Part shown: positions 24,782 through 33,508 of the stretch, in pieces
Layout of the letters: the number at the start of each line of letters is the position of its first letter
Position numbering within the stretch: position 1 is the stretch's first letter
From: Streptomyces sp. 2114.4
Lineage (GTDB): Bacteria; Actinomycetota; Actinomycetes; Streptomycetales; Streptomycetaceae
Length of the DNA stretch: 64,000 nt
Direction of reading: 5' to 3'
NCBI RefSeq assembly: GCF_900187385.1
Contig: NZ_FYEY01000001.1
Location: 6,014,001 to 6,078,000, forward strand
Made by a program: the position numbers and the translations under genes
The notes under the pieces: generated by a model
What the model was told of the DNA's origin: nothing
Seen by the model: only the letters and a program-made list of their open reading frames with translations
Databases searched by the model: none

Positions 24782-24964
24782 AACTGCTCCTACGCTCTTC
24801 AGATGGCGACATCGCGTGCCGCTGGGGAACGGTCCCTTGCGCCGCCCGCGGGCGCCGGTGAGGCGCACCGGCCACTCGGGACCTCGCAACAGGCAACGAC
24901 CCCATCGGTTGCCCGTCACGTCGCTCGTTCGGGACGGGGGTGCGATGTTTGCGAGACTGGCGGG

Positions 24965-25903
24965 GTGAACACCGTCGTTCCCGCTCCGCGGGTCATCGCC
25001 GTCGTCGGTCCCACCGCGGCCGGAAAGTCCGATCTGGGCGTCGCGCTCGCACAGCACGTGGGGGGCGAGGTCATCAATGCCGACTCCATGCAGCTCTACC
25101 GCGGCATGGACATCGGCACCGCCAAACTCACGCCCGAGGAGCAGCAGGGTGTCCCGCACCGCCTCCTGGACATCTGGGACGTGACCTGCGCCGCCAGCGT
25201 CGCCGAGTACCAGCGGCTGGCCCGCGCCGAGATCGACCGGCTGCTCGCCGAGGGCCGCACCCCGGTCCTCGTCGGCGGCTCCGGCCTGTATGTGCGCGGT
25301 GCGATCGACGCCCTGGACTTCCCCGGCACCGACCCGGACGTGCGCGCCCGCCTGGAGGCCGAACTGGCCGCACGGGGCAGCGGCCCCCTCCACGCCCGGC
25401 TCGCCGCCGCCGACCCCGAGGCGGGCCGCGCGATCCTGGCGAGCAACGGCCGTCGCATCGTGCGTGCCCTGGAGGTCATCGAGATCACCGGCCGCCCCTT
25501 CACCGCGAACCTTCCCGGCCACGAAGCGGTCTACGACACCCTGCAGATCGGTGTCGACGTCGCGCGCCCCGAGCTCGACGAACGGATCGCCCGCCGGGTC
25601 GACCGCATGTGGGAGGCGGGCCTGGTCGACGAGGTGCGCCGGCTGGAGGGCCAGGGGCTGCGGGAGGGCCGTACGGCCTCGCGGGCGCTCGGCTATCAGC
25701 AGGTGCTGGCCCAGCTCGCGGGGGAGTGCACCGAGCAGGAGGCGCGCGACGAGACGGTGCGCGCCACCAAGCGCTTCGCGCGCCGCCAGGACTCGTGGTT
25801 CCGCCGGGACCCGCGGGTCCACTGGCTCAGCGGCGCCGCCGAGCACCGCGCGGAACTTCCCGGGCAGGCCCTGGCGTTGCTCGAACGACCGGTCACAGCC
25901 TGA
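24965..25903 (+). CDS. miaA: tRNA dimethylallyltransferase MiaA
   Basis: A 312-residue enzyme that transfers a dimethylallyl group to N6 of A37 in tRNAs reading UNN codons, the step before MiaB. The P-loop is GPTAAGKS (residues ~15-22). The conserved INADSMQLYRGMDIGTAKL, VLVGGSGLYVRGAIDALDFPG, GRRIVRALEV and SRALGYQQVL motifs follow, with the tRNA-binding end ATKRFARRQDSWFRRD. GTG 24965 gives the normal length; no strong ribosome site is visible. It is the catalytic partner of miaB at 21976. Confidence 0.96.
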   Translation: MNTVVPAPRVIAVVGPTAAGKSDLGVALAQHVGGEVINADSMQLYRGMDIGTAKLTPEEQQGVPHRLLDIWDVTCAASVAEYQRLARAEIDRLLAEGRTPVLVGGSGLYVRGAIDALDFPGTDPDVRARLEAELAARGSGPLHARLAAADPEAGRAILASNGRRIVRALEVIEITGRPFTANLPGHEAVYDTLQIGVDVARPELDERIARRVDRMWEAGLVDEVRRLEGQGLREGRTASRALGYQQVLAQLAGECTEQEARDETVRATKRFARRQDSWFRRDPRVHWLSGAAEHRAELPGQALALLERPVTA

Positions 25904-26005
25904 TCACGTCATGGCATCGGGACGCTCCGGCCGTCATCCGGGCCCCTGAGGGCGTGTCATCATCGACCTTCGATCGAGGCGTGCAGTCTGCAGTGGGGAG
26001 GGCGC

Positions 26006-26527
26006 GTGGCAATGGAGGCCGGCCCTCGCAACCGAGCGCAGCAACCGGACGGCGGCACCGACCCGGCACCCCTGACCGACGACGGTCCGGACGCCGAGGA
26101 CGGCCTGCCCGGTGCCGCACCCGACCCGGGCACCCTGGACGACTCCGACGCCCCGGACTCCGGCGCCGACGGCCCCGGCGAGGGCGGCGAGTCCTTCCGG
26201 GAGCTGCGCCCGCCACGCCGGCTGCGGCTGTGGCAGCTGGCGCCGATCGTCGCGCTCGCGGTCCTCGGCTCGCTGATGTTCGCCTTCCCCCTCGCCTTCG
26301 AGCTCGGCGGCGACGGCGGTGCGATGATCGCGATGCTCGGCCTGCTGCTGTGCTGCTGCGCGGCCGGCTGGGGCATGATGGCCGCCCGCCGCGTCGGCCA
26401 CACCTGGCCCGGCCTCCCGGTACCCGGTTCCGGCCGCCGCGCCGACTGGCGCGTGGTGCTGCTCTACGCCCTCGTGGTGGCGGTCCCGGCCTCACTGGCC
26501 ATCTGGCGCGTGGCCCGGCTGCGCTGA
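26006..26527 (+). CDS. Membrane protein with acidic N-terminal tail
   Basis: A 173-residue protein of unknown function. Residues 1-70 are acidic and Asp/Pro/Gly-rich, probably disordered and cytoplasmic. Three hydrophobic segments follow: WQLAPIVALAVLGSLMFAFPLAF, MIAMLGLLLCCCAAGWGMMA (with three adjacent cysteines) and VVLLYALVVAVPASLAIW. GTG 26006 has GGGGAG six bases upstream; ATG 26012 is an alternative. It lies between miaA and dapF on the same strand but with ~100-base gaps on both sides. Confidence 0.7.
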   Translation: MAMEAGPRNRAQQPDGGTDPAPLTDDGPDAEDGLPGAAPDPGTLDDSDAPDSGADGPGEGGESFRELRPPRRLRLWQLAPIVALAVLGSLMFAFPLAFELGGDGGAMIAMLGLLLCCCAAGWGMMAARRVGHTWPGLPVPGSGRRADWRVVLLYALVVAVPASLAIWRVARLR

Positions 26528-26612
26528 ACCGGGGCGGGGTCTCCAGGGACGGCCCGCGCGCCGTGCAGGGGCGCGCACCCGGCCCCGTAAGGCCGACCCC
26601 CCGGTGGCCCCG

Positions 26613-26618
26613 TACGAT
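26613..26618 (+). promoter_or_regulatory. -10 hexamer for a leaderless dapF transcript
   Basis: TACGAT ends six bases before the GTG at 26625, predicting transcription starting at the start codon. Confidence 0.6.
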
Positions 26619-26624
26619 GCAGGG

Positions 26625-27500
26625 GTGACCAGTACGCAGCGCCTCGCCTACCTCAAGGGCCACGGTACCGAGAACGACTTCGTGATCGTCCCGGACCCGG
26701 ACGGCCGCCTCGACCTGCCCGCGACCGCCGTCGCCAGGATCTGCGACCGACGGGCCGGACTCGGCGGCGACGGCGTGCTGCGCGTCGTCCGGTCCGCCGC
26801 GCACCCGGAGGCGCAAGGCCAGGCCGACGAGGCCGAGTGGTTCATGGACTACCGCAACGGCGACGGCTCGATCGCCGAGATGTGCGGCAACGGCGTCCGC
26901 GTCTTCGCGCGCTATCTGCTGCACGCCGGCCTGGTCGAGGCCGGTGACCTCGCCATCGCCACCCGCGCCGGCGTACGCCGCGTCCACGTCGCCAAGACCG
27001 GCGACGTCACGGTCTCGATGGGCCGCGCCGAGCTCTTCGAGGAGAGCGTCGTCGTCACCGTCGGCGGCCGGAGCTGGCCGGCCCGGAACGTGAGCATGGG
27101 CAATCCGCACGCCGTCGTCTTCGTCGAGGACCTGGCCCACGCCGGCGACCTGCTGGCCGTACCGCCGTTCAGCCCGGCGTCGGTTTATCCCGACGGCGTG
27201 AACATCGAGTTCGTCGCCGACCGCGGGCCGCACCATGTGGCGATGCGGGTCCACGAGCGCGGCTCGGGCGAGACCCGCTCCTGCGGCACCGGCGCCTGTG
27301 CGGTCGCCGTCGCCACCGCCCGCAGGGACGGCCCGGCCCCCGCGGAGACCGGCACACCCGCCACCTACACGGTGGACGTGCTCGGCGGCAGCCTGTCCAT
27401 CACCGAGCTGCCCGACGGCACGGTCGAGATGACCGGGCCGGCCGAGATCGTCGCCGAGGGCACCTTCGACCCCGCCTGGCTGACCGCCGCGCTCGCCTGA
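26625..27500 (+). CDS. dapF: Diaminopimelate epimerase DapF
   Basis: A 291-residue PLP-independent epimerase converting LL- to meso-diaminopimelate for lysine and peptidoglycan synthesis. The two catalytic cysteines are C87 in EMCGNGVR and C220 in RSCGTGACA. The substrate-binding GHGTENDFV, YRNGDGS and SMGNPHAV motifs are intact. GTG 26625 is six bases after a TACGAT -10 element, so the mRNA is probably leaderless. Streptomyces use LL-DAP in their wall, and the enzyme then mainly serves lysine synthesis. Confidence 0.96.
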   Translation: MTSTQRLAYLKGHGTENDFVIVPDPDGRLDLPATAVARICDRRAGLGGDGVLRVVRSAAHPEAQGQADEAEWFMDYRNGDGSIAEMCGNGVRVFARYLLHAGLVEAGDLAIATRAGVRRVHVAKTGDVTVSMGRAELFEESVVVTVGGRSWPARNVSMGNPHAVVFVEDLAHAGDLLAVPPFSPASVYPDGVNIEFVADRGPHHVAMRVHERGSGETRSCGTGACAVAVATARRDGPAPAETGTPATYTVDVLGGSLSITELPDGTVEMTGPAEIVAEGTFDPAWLTAALA

Positions 27501-27697
27501 CGCGACCCCTGCGACGTCCCGGGCCCGGGCCTTTCACGAGGAACGGCTACGACCGAAAGGTTCGCTCGAACGGGTGATCCGTATCACTCTGAGCGAGAGG
27601 CGGACAGCGCTGCGTGATGGGGTCGATAGCATCAAGCACCGGCCCGGACGCCCCAACTGACGCGTCCCACCGCCGGTCGACGCTGCCGGAGGTGCCC

Positions 27698-29887
27698 ATG
27701 AGCGCAGAGGCCACGAACCCTGGTAACCCTGGAGCAGCGGGCCGCAAGCGCGGCCGCCGCCGGCTGGAGCTCAGAGATCTGCGCCGGATCGGCCGGGCCG
27801 CCCTGCTCGGACCCGCCCCGCGCGACGGCCTCCCGCACGCCCTGGAGCACGTCGCCAAGGTGCACCGCGGGCACCACCCGGACGCCGACCTGGACACCCT
27901 CACCCGGGCCTATCTGCTCGCCGAGTCCTCGCACCGCGGCCAACTGCGCAAGAGCGGCGAGCCGTACATCACCCATCCGCTCGCGGTGACCCTCATCCTC
28001 GCCGAACTCGGCGCGGAAACCACGACGTTGACCGCCTCCCTGCTCCACGACACCGTCGAGGACACGGAGGTGACGCTGGATCAGGTGCGGGAGCGGTTCG
28101 GCGCGGAGGTCTGCTACCTGGTCGACGGCGTCACCAAGCTGGAGAAGGTCGACTACGGCGCGGCCGCCGAGCCGGAGACCTTCCGCAAGATGCTGGTGGC
28201 GACCGGCAACGACGTCCGGGTGATGTCCATCAAGCTCGCCGACCGGCTGCACAACATGCGCACCCTCGGCGTGATGCGCCCCGAGAAGCAGGCCCGGATC
28301 GCCAAGGTGACCCGCGATGTGCTGATCCCGCTCGCCGAACGCCTCGGCGTGCAGGCGCTCAAGGCCGAGCTGGAGGACCTCGTCTTCGCGATCCTGCACC
28401 CCGAGGAGTACGCCACCACCCGGGCCCTGGTCATGGAGTACGCCACCCGGCCCGACCCGCTCACCGCACTCGCGCAGCGGGTGCGCACCGTCCTGGCCGA
28501 GGCGGGCATCGACGCCGAAGTCCTCGTGAGGCCCCGGCACTTCGTCTCGGTGCACCGCGTACGCCTCGCCCGCCGCGAGCTGACCGGCGCGGACCTCGGG
28601 CGGCTGCTGGTGCTGGTGGCGGAGGACGCCGACTGCTATGCCGTCCTCGGCGAGCTGCACACCTGCTTCACCCCGGTCGTCTCCGAGTTCAAGGACTTCA
28701 TCGCGGCCCCCAAGTTCAACCTCTACCAGTCGCTGCACACGGCGGTCGCCGGCCCCTCCGGGGAGATCGCCGAGACCCTGATCCGTACGCACCAGATGCA
28801 CCGGGTCGCCGAGGCCGGGGTGATCGCCCTGGGCAACCCGTACGCCCCCACGGACGGAGTGGACGCCCCCGAGGGCGAGCGGGCCGACCCGACCCGCCCC
28901 GGATGGCTCTCCCGGCTGCTGGAGTGGCAGCGCATCACCCCCGACCCGGACACGTTCTGGACCTCGCTGCGCGACGACCTCGCCCAGGACCGGGAGATCA
29001 CCGTTTTCTGCACCGACGCCCCGTCGGGCGGCTCGCCGGCTCTCCCGGGCGGTGCCATCGGTCTGCCCGCCGGGGCGAGTTGTGTGGACGCCGCCTACGA
29101 ACGGCACGGCGAGGTGGCGCACTGCTGTATCGGCGCCCGCGTCAACGGACGGCTCGCCACCCTCTCCACCGTCCTGCACGACGGCGACAGCCTGCAGCTG
29201 CTGATGGCCCCGGACTCCGCGGCCGGCCCCTCGCCCGAATGGCTCGACCACGCCCGTACGCCCGCCGCCCGGCTCGCCATCGCCCGCTGGCTGGCCGGCC
29301 CGCAGGAGCCCGGGGCCCGTCCGGCCGGTGCCGGTGAGGGGCCCGTCGCGGCGCCCCCGGCCGACCGCCGGGCCGCGGACGACGACCGGCCCGGAGCGGC
29401 CCCGGTCGCGGCGTCGGTCCTCGTGGTGGCGGATCTGCCGGGCGCCGCGGTCCGCCTGGCGGGCTGCTGCACCCCGGTGCCGCCGGACACCGTCACCGGA
29501 TTTGCCGTACGGGGCGGCACGGTCACCGTCCACCGCGCCCTGTGCCCCGCCGTGGCGCGGATGGCGGCCACCGGCCGGCAGCCGGTCGGGGTGCGCTGGC
29601 GGGGCGCGGGACAGGGGGGCCACGGCTGCCGGGTCACCCTCCTGGCCGAGGCCTTCAGCCGGCCGCAGCTCCTGGCCGACCTCACCGAAGCCATCGCCTC
29701 CCAGGGCGCCGCCGTGGTGTCCGCCGCCGTCGAACCCCCGCGCGAACAGCGGGTCCGTCACACCTACACCCTGCATCTGCCGAACGCCGCCGGGCTGCCG
29801 TCCCTGATGCGGGCCATGCGCCAAGTGCCGGGAGTATTCGACGTGTTGCGGGCCGGCCGGTCCCGCCCCGCGGCACTGCGTCCCTGA
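27698..29887 (+). CDS. rshA: RelA/SpoT homologue (RshA-type) with intact HD hydrolase motifs
   Basis: A 729-residue long RSH protein acting in (p)ppGpp metabolism. Hydrolase residues are all present: H93 (THPLAV), H117-D118 and E121-D122 (LHDTVEDT), and N186 (DRLHNMR). The synthetase domain (~275-400) keeps the FKDFIAAPKFNLYQSLHT signature and the catalytic-like D299. It diverges at the substrate loop (RPRH-FVSVHRV instead of KHYYSIYQKM) and at the HWKYKE motif (ALGNPY). A TGS-like domain lies at ~430-510, with a Pro/Ala linker and then a C-terminal ACT-like domain. ATG 27698 follows GGAGG. S. coelicolor rshA occupies the same position after dapF. Confidence 0.88.
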   Translation: MSAEATNPGNPGAAGRKRGRRRLELRDLRRIGRAALLGPAPRDGLPHALEHVAKVHRGHHPDADLDTLTRAYLLAESSHRGQLRKSGEPYITHPLAVTLILAELGAETTTLTASLLHDTVEDTEVTLDQVRERFGAEVCYLVDGVTKLEKVDYGAAAEPETFRKMLVATGNDVRVMSIKLADRLHNMRTLGVMRPEKQARIAKVTRDVLIPLAERLGVQALKAELEDLVFAILHPEEYATTRALVMEYATRPDPLTALAQRVRTVLAEAGIDAEVLVRPRHFVSVHRVRLARRELTGADLGRLLVLVAEDADCYAVLGELHTCFTPVVSEFKDFIAAPKFNLYQSLHTAVAGPSGEIAETLIRTHQMHRVAEAGVIALGNPYAPTDGVDAPEGERADPTRPGWLSRLLEWQRITPDPDTFWTSLRDDLAQDREITVFCTDAPSGGSPALPGGAIGLPAGASCVDAAYERHGEVAHCCIGARVNGRLATLSTVLHDGDSLQLLMAPDSAAGPSPEWLDHARTPAARLAIARWLAGPQEPGARPAGAGEGPVAAPPADRRAADDDRPGAAPVAASVLVVADLPGAAVRLAGCCTPVPPDTVTGFAVRGGTVTVHRALCPAVARMAATGRQPVGVRWRGAGQGGHGCRVTLLAEAFSRPQLLADLTEAIASQGAAVVSAAVEPPREQRVRHTYTLHLPNAAGLPSLMRAMRQVPGVFDVLRAGRSRPAALRP

Positions 29888-30032
29888 ACGGGGCCGACAC
29901 GACCACAGGGTGACGGCCCGTCGGAAGCCGCTCCGTCCGGCGGCGTAAGACGGACGCACGATCCGCCGCCCGTTCGGGTGCCGTTTGCCCCGTCACCCGC
30001 GGGGGAGGGGGCGGCGTTGGTAGCCGTAGTGC

Positions 30033-31718
30033 ATGCCCCTTCCCCTGCGCCGCCCTTCACGCGACCCCGTTCGCTCCGTCCCCGCCCTGCCCCGCGACCC
30101 GAGCGGGCGGCTCCGTTGGACCGGCCGCCGGGCCGCCGCCCTCGGACTGGCCGCGCTCGCCACCCTCGGCACGGCCGAACCGTCGTCCCTGGGGCCCCAG
30201 GGCCTCGGCGACCGGCTCTTCCCCCTGCTCGGCAACACCGGCTACGACGTCACCTCCTACGACGTCTCCCTGGACTACTCCGGCCACAACGACCGGCCGC
30301 TGAACGCCACCACCGTGATCACCGCCCGCGCCACCACCGAGCTCGACCACGTCAACCTCGACTTCGCCCGCGGCACCGTACGCTCCGTGCAGATCGGCGG
30401 CCTGCCCGCCGCGCACCAGCAGCACGACGAGGACCTGGTGCTCACCCCCGCCTTCCACATCTCGAGCGGCCAGGAGGTGAAGATCTCCATCGAGCACACC
30501 AGCGAACCCCGGGGCAAGGGGGACGGCGGCTGGCTCCGTACCTCCGACGGCCTGGCGATGGCCAACCAGGCGGACGCCGCGCACCGCGTCTTCCCCTGCA
30601 ACGACCACCCCTCCGACAAGGCGCTCTTCACCTTCCACATCACCGCGCCGCAGGAACTGACCGCCGTCGCCAACGGACTGCCTCTGAGCCCCGGTGCCCG
30701 CGCGGGGCGCCGCACCTGGACCTATCGCACCACCCACCCCATGGCCACCGAACTGGCGCAGGTCTCCATCGGGAAGTCCAGCGTGGTGCTGCGGCACGGA
30801 CCGCACGGCCTGCCCGTCCGCGATGTGGTGCCCACCGCACACCGCCGGGCCCTGGCACCCTGGCTGGCGAAGACCCCGGCCCAGATCGCCTGGATGGAGC
30901 GCAAGGTCGGCCCGTTCCCCTTCGAGGCGTACGGGGTGCTGATCGCCAGCGCCAGGACCGGCTTCGAGCTGGAGACCCAGACCCTCTCGCTCTTCGAGAA
31001 GGCCATGTTCACCACCGACCGGCTGCCCGCCTGGTACGTGGAGTCGGTGATGCTGCACGAGCTGGCCCACCAGTGGTTCGGCGACAGCGTCAGCCCGCGC
31101 CGCTGGTCCGACGTCTGGCTCAACGAGGCCCATGCCACCTGGTACGAGGCCCTGTACGCCCAGGAGAGGAGCAACGGCCTGGCCACCCTGGAAGCCCGTA
31201 TGCGCCATGCGTACCAGGAGTCCGACGGCTGGCGCGCCGAGGGCGGGCCGCCCGCCGCGCCCAAGGCCCCGAGCCCGGGACAGAAGATCGGCATCTTCCG
31301 CCCCGTCGTCTACGACGGCAGCGCGCTGGTCCTGTACGCCCTGCGGCAGAAGATCGGCACCGCCGCCTTCGACCGCCTGGAGCGCACCTGGGTCGCGCGG
31401 CACCGCGACGGCGTGGCGGACACCGCCGACTTCGTGCAGCTGTCCTCCCAGGTCGCCGGGCAGGACCTCACCGGCTTCTTCCAGGACTGGCTCTACGGCG
31501 ACCGGACCCCGCCGATGCCGGGGCATCCGGAGTGGCAGCGCAAGGGGGCCGCGGCCAAGCCCGGGCACCCCAAGGCCGTCGCAAAGGTCGGGCATCCCAA
31601 GGGGGCGGGCGCCGGCCTCGGGCCCAAGGGGGCCGCCGCCGGCCCCGGCTCCACCGGGGCGCCCGCCAAGACCCCCGCGCCCAGGGCAGCCGCCGCACAC
31701 CCCGGGAAACCCGTGTGA
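30033..31718 (+). CDS. M1-family zinc metallopeptidase
   Basis: A 561-residue aminopeptidase-like enzyme. The zinc site HELAH (H342, H346) with E343 as general base is followed by the third ligand E365 in NEAHATWYE, the HExxH-18-E arrangement of gluzincins. The M1 GxMEN loop is replaced by GFELETQT, as in several actinobacterial M1 proteins. A hydrophobic segment after twin basic residues (GRRAAALGLAALATLG, ~31-46) suggests export. The last ~60 residues are Gly/Pro/Ala/Lys-rich with three GHP(K/E) repeats, perhaps wall-associated. ATG 30033 is used; the ribosome site is weak. Confidence 0.88.
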   Translation: MPLPLRRPSRDPVRSVPALPRDPSGRLRWTGRRAAALGLAALATLGTAEPSSLGPQGLGDRLFPLLGNTGYDVTSYDVSLDYSGHNDRPLNATTVITARATTELDHVNLDFARGTVRSVQIGGLPAAHQQHDEDLVLTPAFHISSGQEVKISIEHTSEPRGKGDGGWLRTSDGLAMANQADAAHRVFPCNDHPSDKALFTFHITAPQELTAVANGLPLSPGARAGRRTWTYRTTHPMATELAQVSIGKSSVVLRHGPHGLPVRDVVPTAHRRALAPWLAKTPAQIAWMERKVGPFPFEAYGVLIASARTGFELETQTLSLFEKAMFTTDRLPAWYVESVMLHELAHQWFGDSVSPRRWSDVWLNEAHATWYEALYAQERSNGLATLEARMRHAYQESDGWRAEGGPPAAPKAPSPGQKIGIFRPVVYDGSALVLYALRQKIGTAAFDRLERTWVARHRDGVADTADFVQLSSQVAGQDLTGFFQDWLYGDRTPPMPGHPEWQRKGAAAKPGHPKAVAKVGHPKGAGAGLGPKGAAAGPGSTGAPAKTPAPRAAAAHPGKPV

Positions 31719-31901
31719 CGGCCTTCCCGTGGCGTGGGACCATCGTCGGGACGGCACCGGCCGGCCCGGGAATCTCCGGGACCGCTCGGACGTTGTCACC
31801 AGCGACGGCCGCGGCAGCGCCGCGGCGGTCGCCGCACCACCGACAGTCCCGGCGGGAACACCAGGTCCCCGCGAGGGCTCACCGACGACACAAAGGATCA
31901 A

Positions 31902-33389
31902 ATGACCTCCTCTTCTTCCCTTCCGCAGGACCGGCAGCGCCTCCCCGAGAGCCTTCGGGCCAACGCCCTGATGGAAGAGGACGTCGCCTGGAGCCACAAG
32001 ATCGACGGGGAGCGTGACGGCGACCAGTACGACCGTTCGGCCCGTGCCGCGCTACGCCGTGTGGCGGGTCTCTCCACCGAGCTCGAGGACGTCACCGAGG
32101 TCGAGTACCGGCAGCTCCGCCTGGAGCGCGTGGTGCTCGTCGGCGTCTGGACCTCGGGCACGGTCCAGGAGGCCGAGAACTCCCTCGCCGAGCTCGCCGC
32201 CCTCGCCGAGACCGCGGGCGCCATGGTGCTCGACGGCGTCATCCAGCGCCGCGACAAGCCCGATCCCGCCACGTACATCGGCTCGGGCAAGGCGCTGGAG
32301 CTGCGCGACATCGTGCTGGAATCCGGGGCGGACACCGTGGTGTGTGACGGTGAGCTCTCCCCGGGCCAGCTGATCCACCTCGAGGACGTCGTCAAGGTCA
32401 AGGTGGTCGACCGGACCGCCCTGATCCTCGACATCTTCGCCCAGCACGCCAAGTCCCGGGAGGGCAAGGCGCAGGTCTCGCTGGCGCAGATGCAGTACAT
32501 GCTTCCCCGGCTCCGCGGCTGGGGCCAGTCGCTGTCCCGGCAGATGGGTGGCGGTGGCTCCGGTTCGGCGGGCGGCGGTATGGCCACCCGTGGTCCCGGT
32601 GAGACCAAGATCGAGACGGACCGGCGGCGGATCCGCGAGAAGATGGCGAAGATGCGCCGGGAGATCGCGGAGATGAAGACCGGCCGGGACATCAAGCGCC
32701 AGGAACGCCGGCGCCACAAGGTCCCCTCGGTCGCCATCGCCGGCTACACCAACGCCGGCAAGTCCTCCCTGCTCAACCGCCTCACCGGCGCCGGTGTCCT
32801 GGTGGAGAACGCCCTGTTCGCCACCCTGGACCCCACCGTCCGGCGGGCCGAGACGCCCAGCGGGCGGCTCTACACCCTCGCCGACACCGTCGGCTTCGTC
32901 CGGCATCTGCCGCACCACCTCGTGGAGGCGTTCCGCTCCACGATGGAGGAGGTCGGCGAGTCCGACCTCATCCTGCACGTGGTCGACGGCTCGCACCCGG
33001 TGCCCGAGGAGCAGCTGGCCGCGGTCCGCGAGGTGATCCGCGACGTGGGCGCGACGGACGTGCCCGAGATCGTGGTCGTCAACAAGGCCGACGCGGCCGA
33101 CCCGCTGGTGCTGCAGCGACTGCTGCGCCGGGAGAAGCACGCCCTCGCGGTCTCGGCCCGGACCGGCCAGGGCCTGGACGAACTGCTGGCCCTGCTGGAC
33201 GAGGAGCTTCCCCGGCCGCGCGTCGAGATCGAGGTGCTGGTGCCGTACACCCACGGCGCCCTGGTCTCGCGGGCGCACGCCGAGGGCGAGGTCATCTCCG
33301 AGGAACACACCGCGGAGGGCACCGTCCTCAAGGCGCGGGTCCACGAGGAGCTGGCCGCCGAACTCCAGCGCTTCGTCCCCGCGGCGTAG
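31902..33389 (+). CDS. hflX: GTPase HflX
   Basis: A 495-residue ribosome-associated GTPase that splits or rescues ribosomes. The N-terminal HflX domain (~70-230) ends with the Gly-rich QMGGGGSGSAGGGMATRGPGE loop. A basic helical linker precedes the G domain: G1 GYTNAGKS (281-288), G3 DTVGFV, G4 NKAD and G5 SARTGQG. The C-terminal ~60 residues form the HflX cap. ATG 31902 has AAAGGA five bases upstream; the frame is open upstream without similarity. A very strong terminator follows. Confidence 0.96.
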   Translation: MTSSSSLPQDRQRLPESLRANALMEEDVAWSHKIDGERDGDQYDRSARAALRRVAGLSTELEDVTEVEYRQLRLERVVLVGVWTSGTVQEAENSLAELAALAETAGAMVLDGVIQRRDKPDPATYIGSGKALELRDIVLESGADTVVCDGELSPGQLIHLEDVVKVKVVDRTALILDIFAQHAKSREGKAQVSLAQMQYMLPRLRGWGQSLSRQMGGGGSGSAGGGMATRGPGETKIETDRRRIREKMAKMRREIAEMKTGRDIKRQERRRHKVPSVAIAGYTNAGKSSLLNRLTGAGVLVENALFATLDPTVRRAETPSGRLYTLADTVGFVRHLPHHLVEAFRSTMEEVGESDLILHVVDGSHPVPEEQLAAVREVIRDVGATDVPEIVVVNKADAADPLVLQRLLRREKHALAVSARTGQGLDELLALLDEELPRPRVEIEVLVPYTHGALVSRAHAEGEVISEEHTAEGTVLKARVHEELAAELQRFVPAA

Positions 33390-33412
33390 CGGCCGCGCGC
33401 CACACCACGCAC

Positions 33413-33449
33413 GAAGGCCTGCCCCCGGGGAAACCGGGGGCAGGCCTTC
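33413..33449 (+). terminator. Bidirectional terminator between hflX and the serine peptidase gene
   Basis: A perfect 16-bp stem (arms 33413-33428 and 33434-33449) with loop GGAAA, 23 bases after hflX and before the convergent gene end. Confidence 0.92.
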
Positions 33450-33508
33450 GTCATGCTCCTGCGCGAGGTGCGGGCGGCGCCGTCCCCGGCACCACCCGCC
33501 TCACCCGC

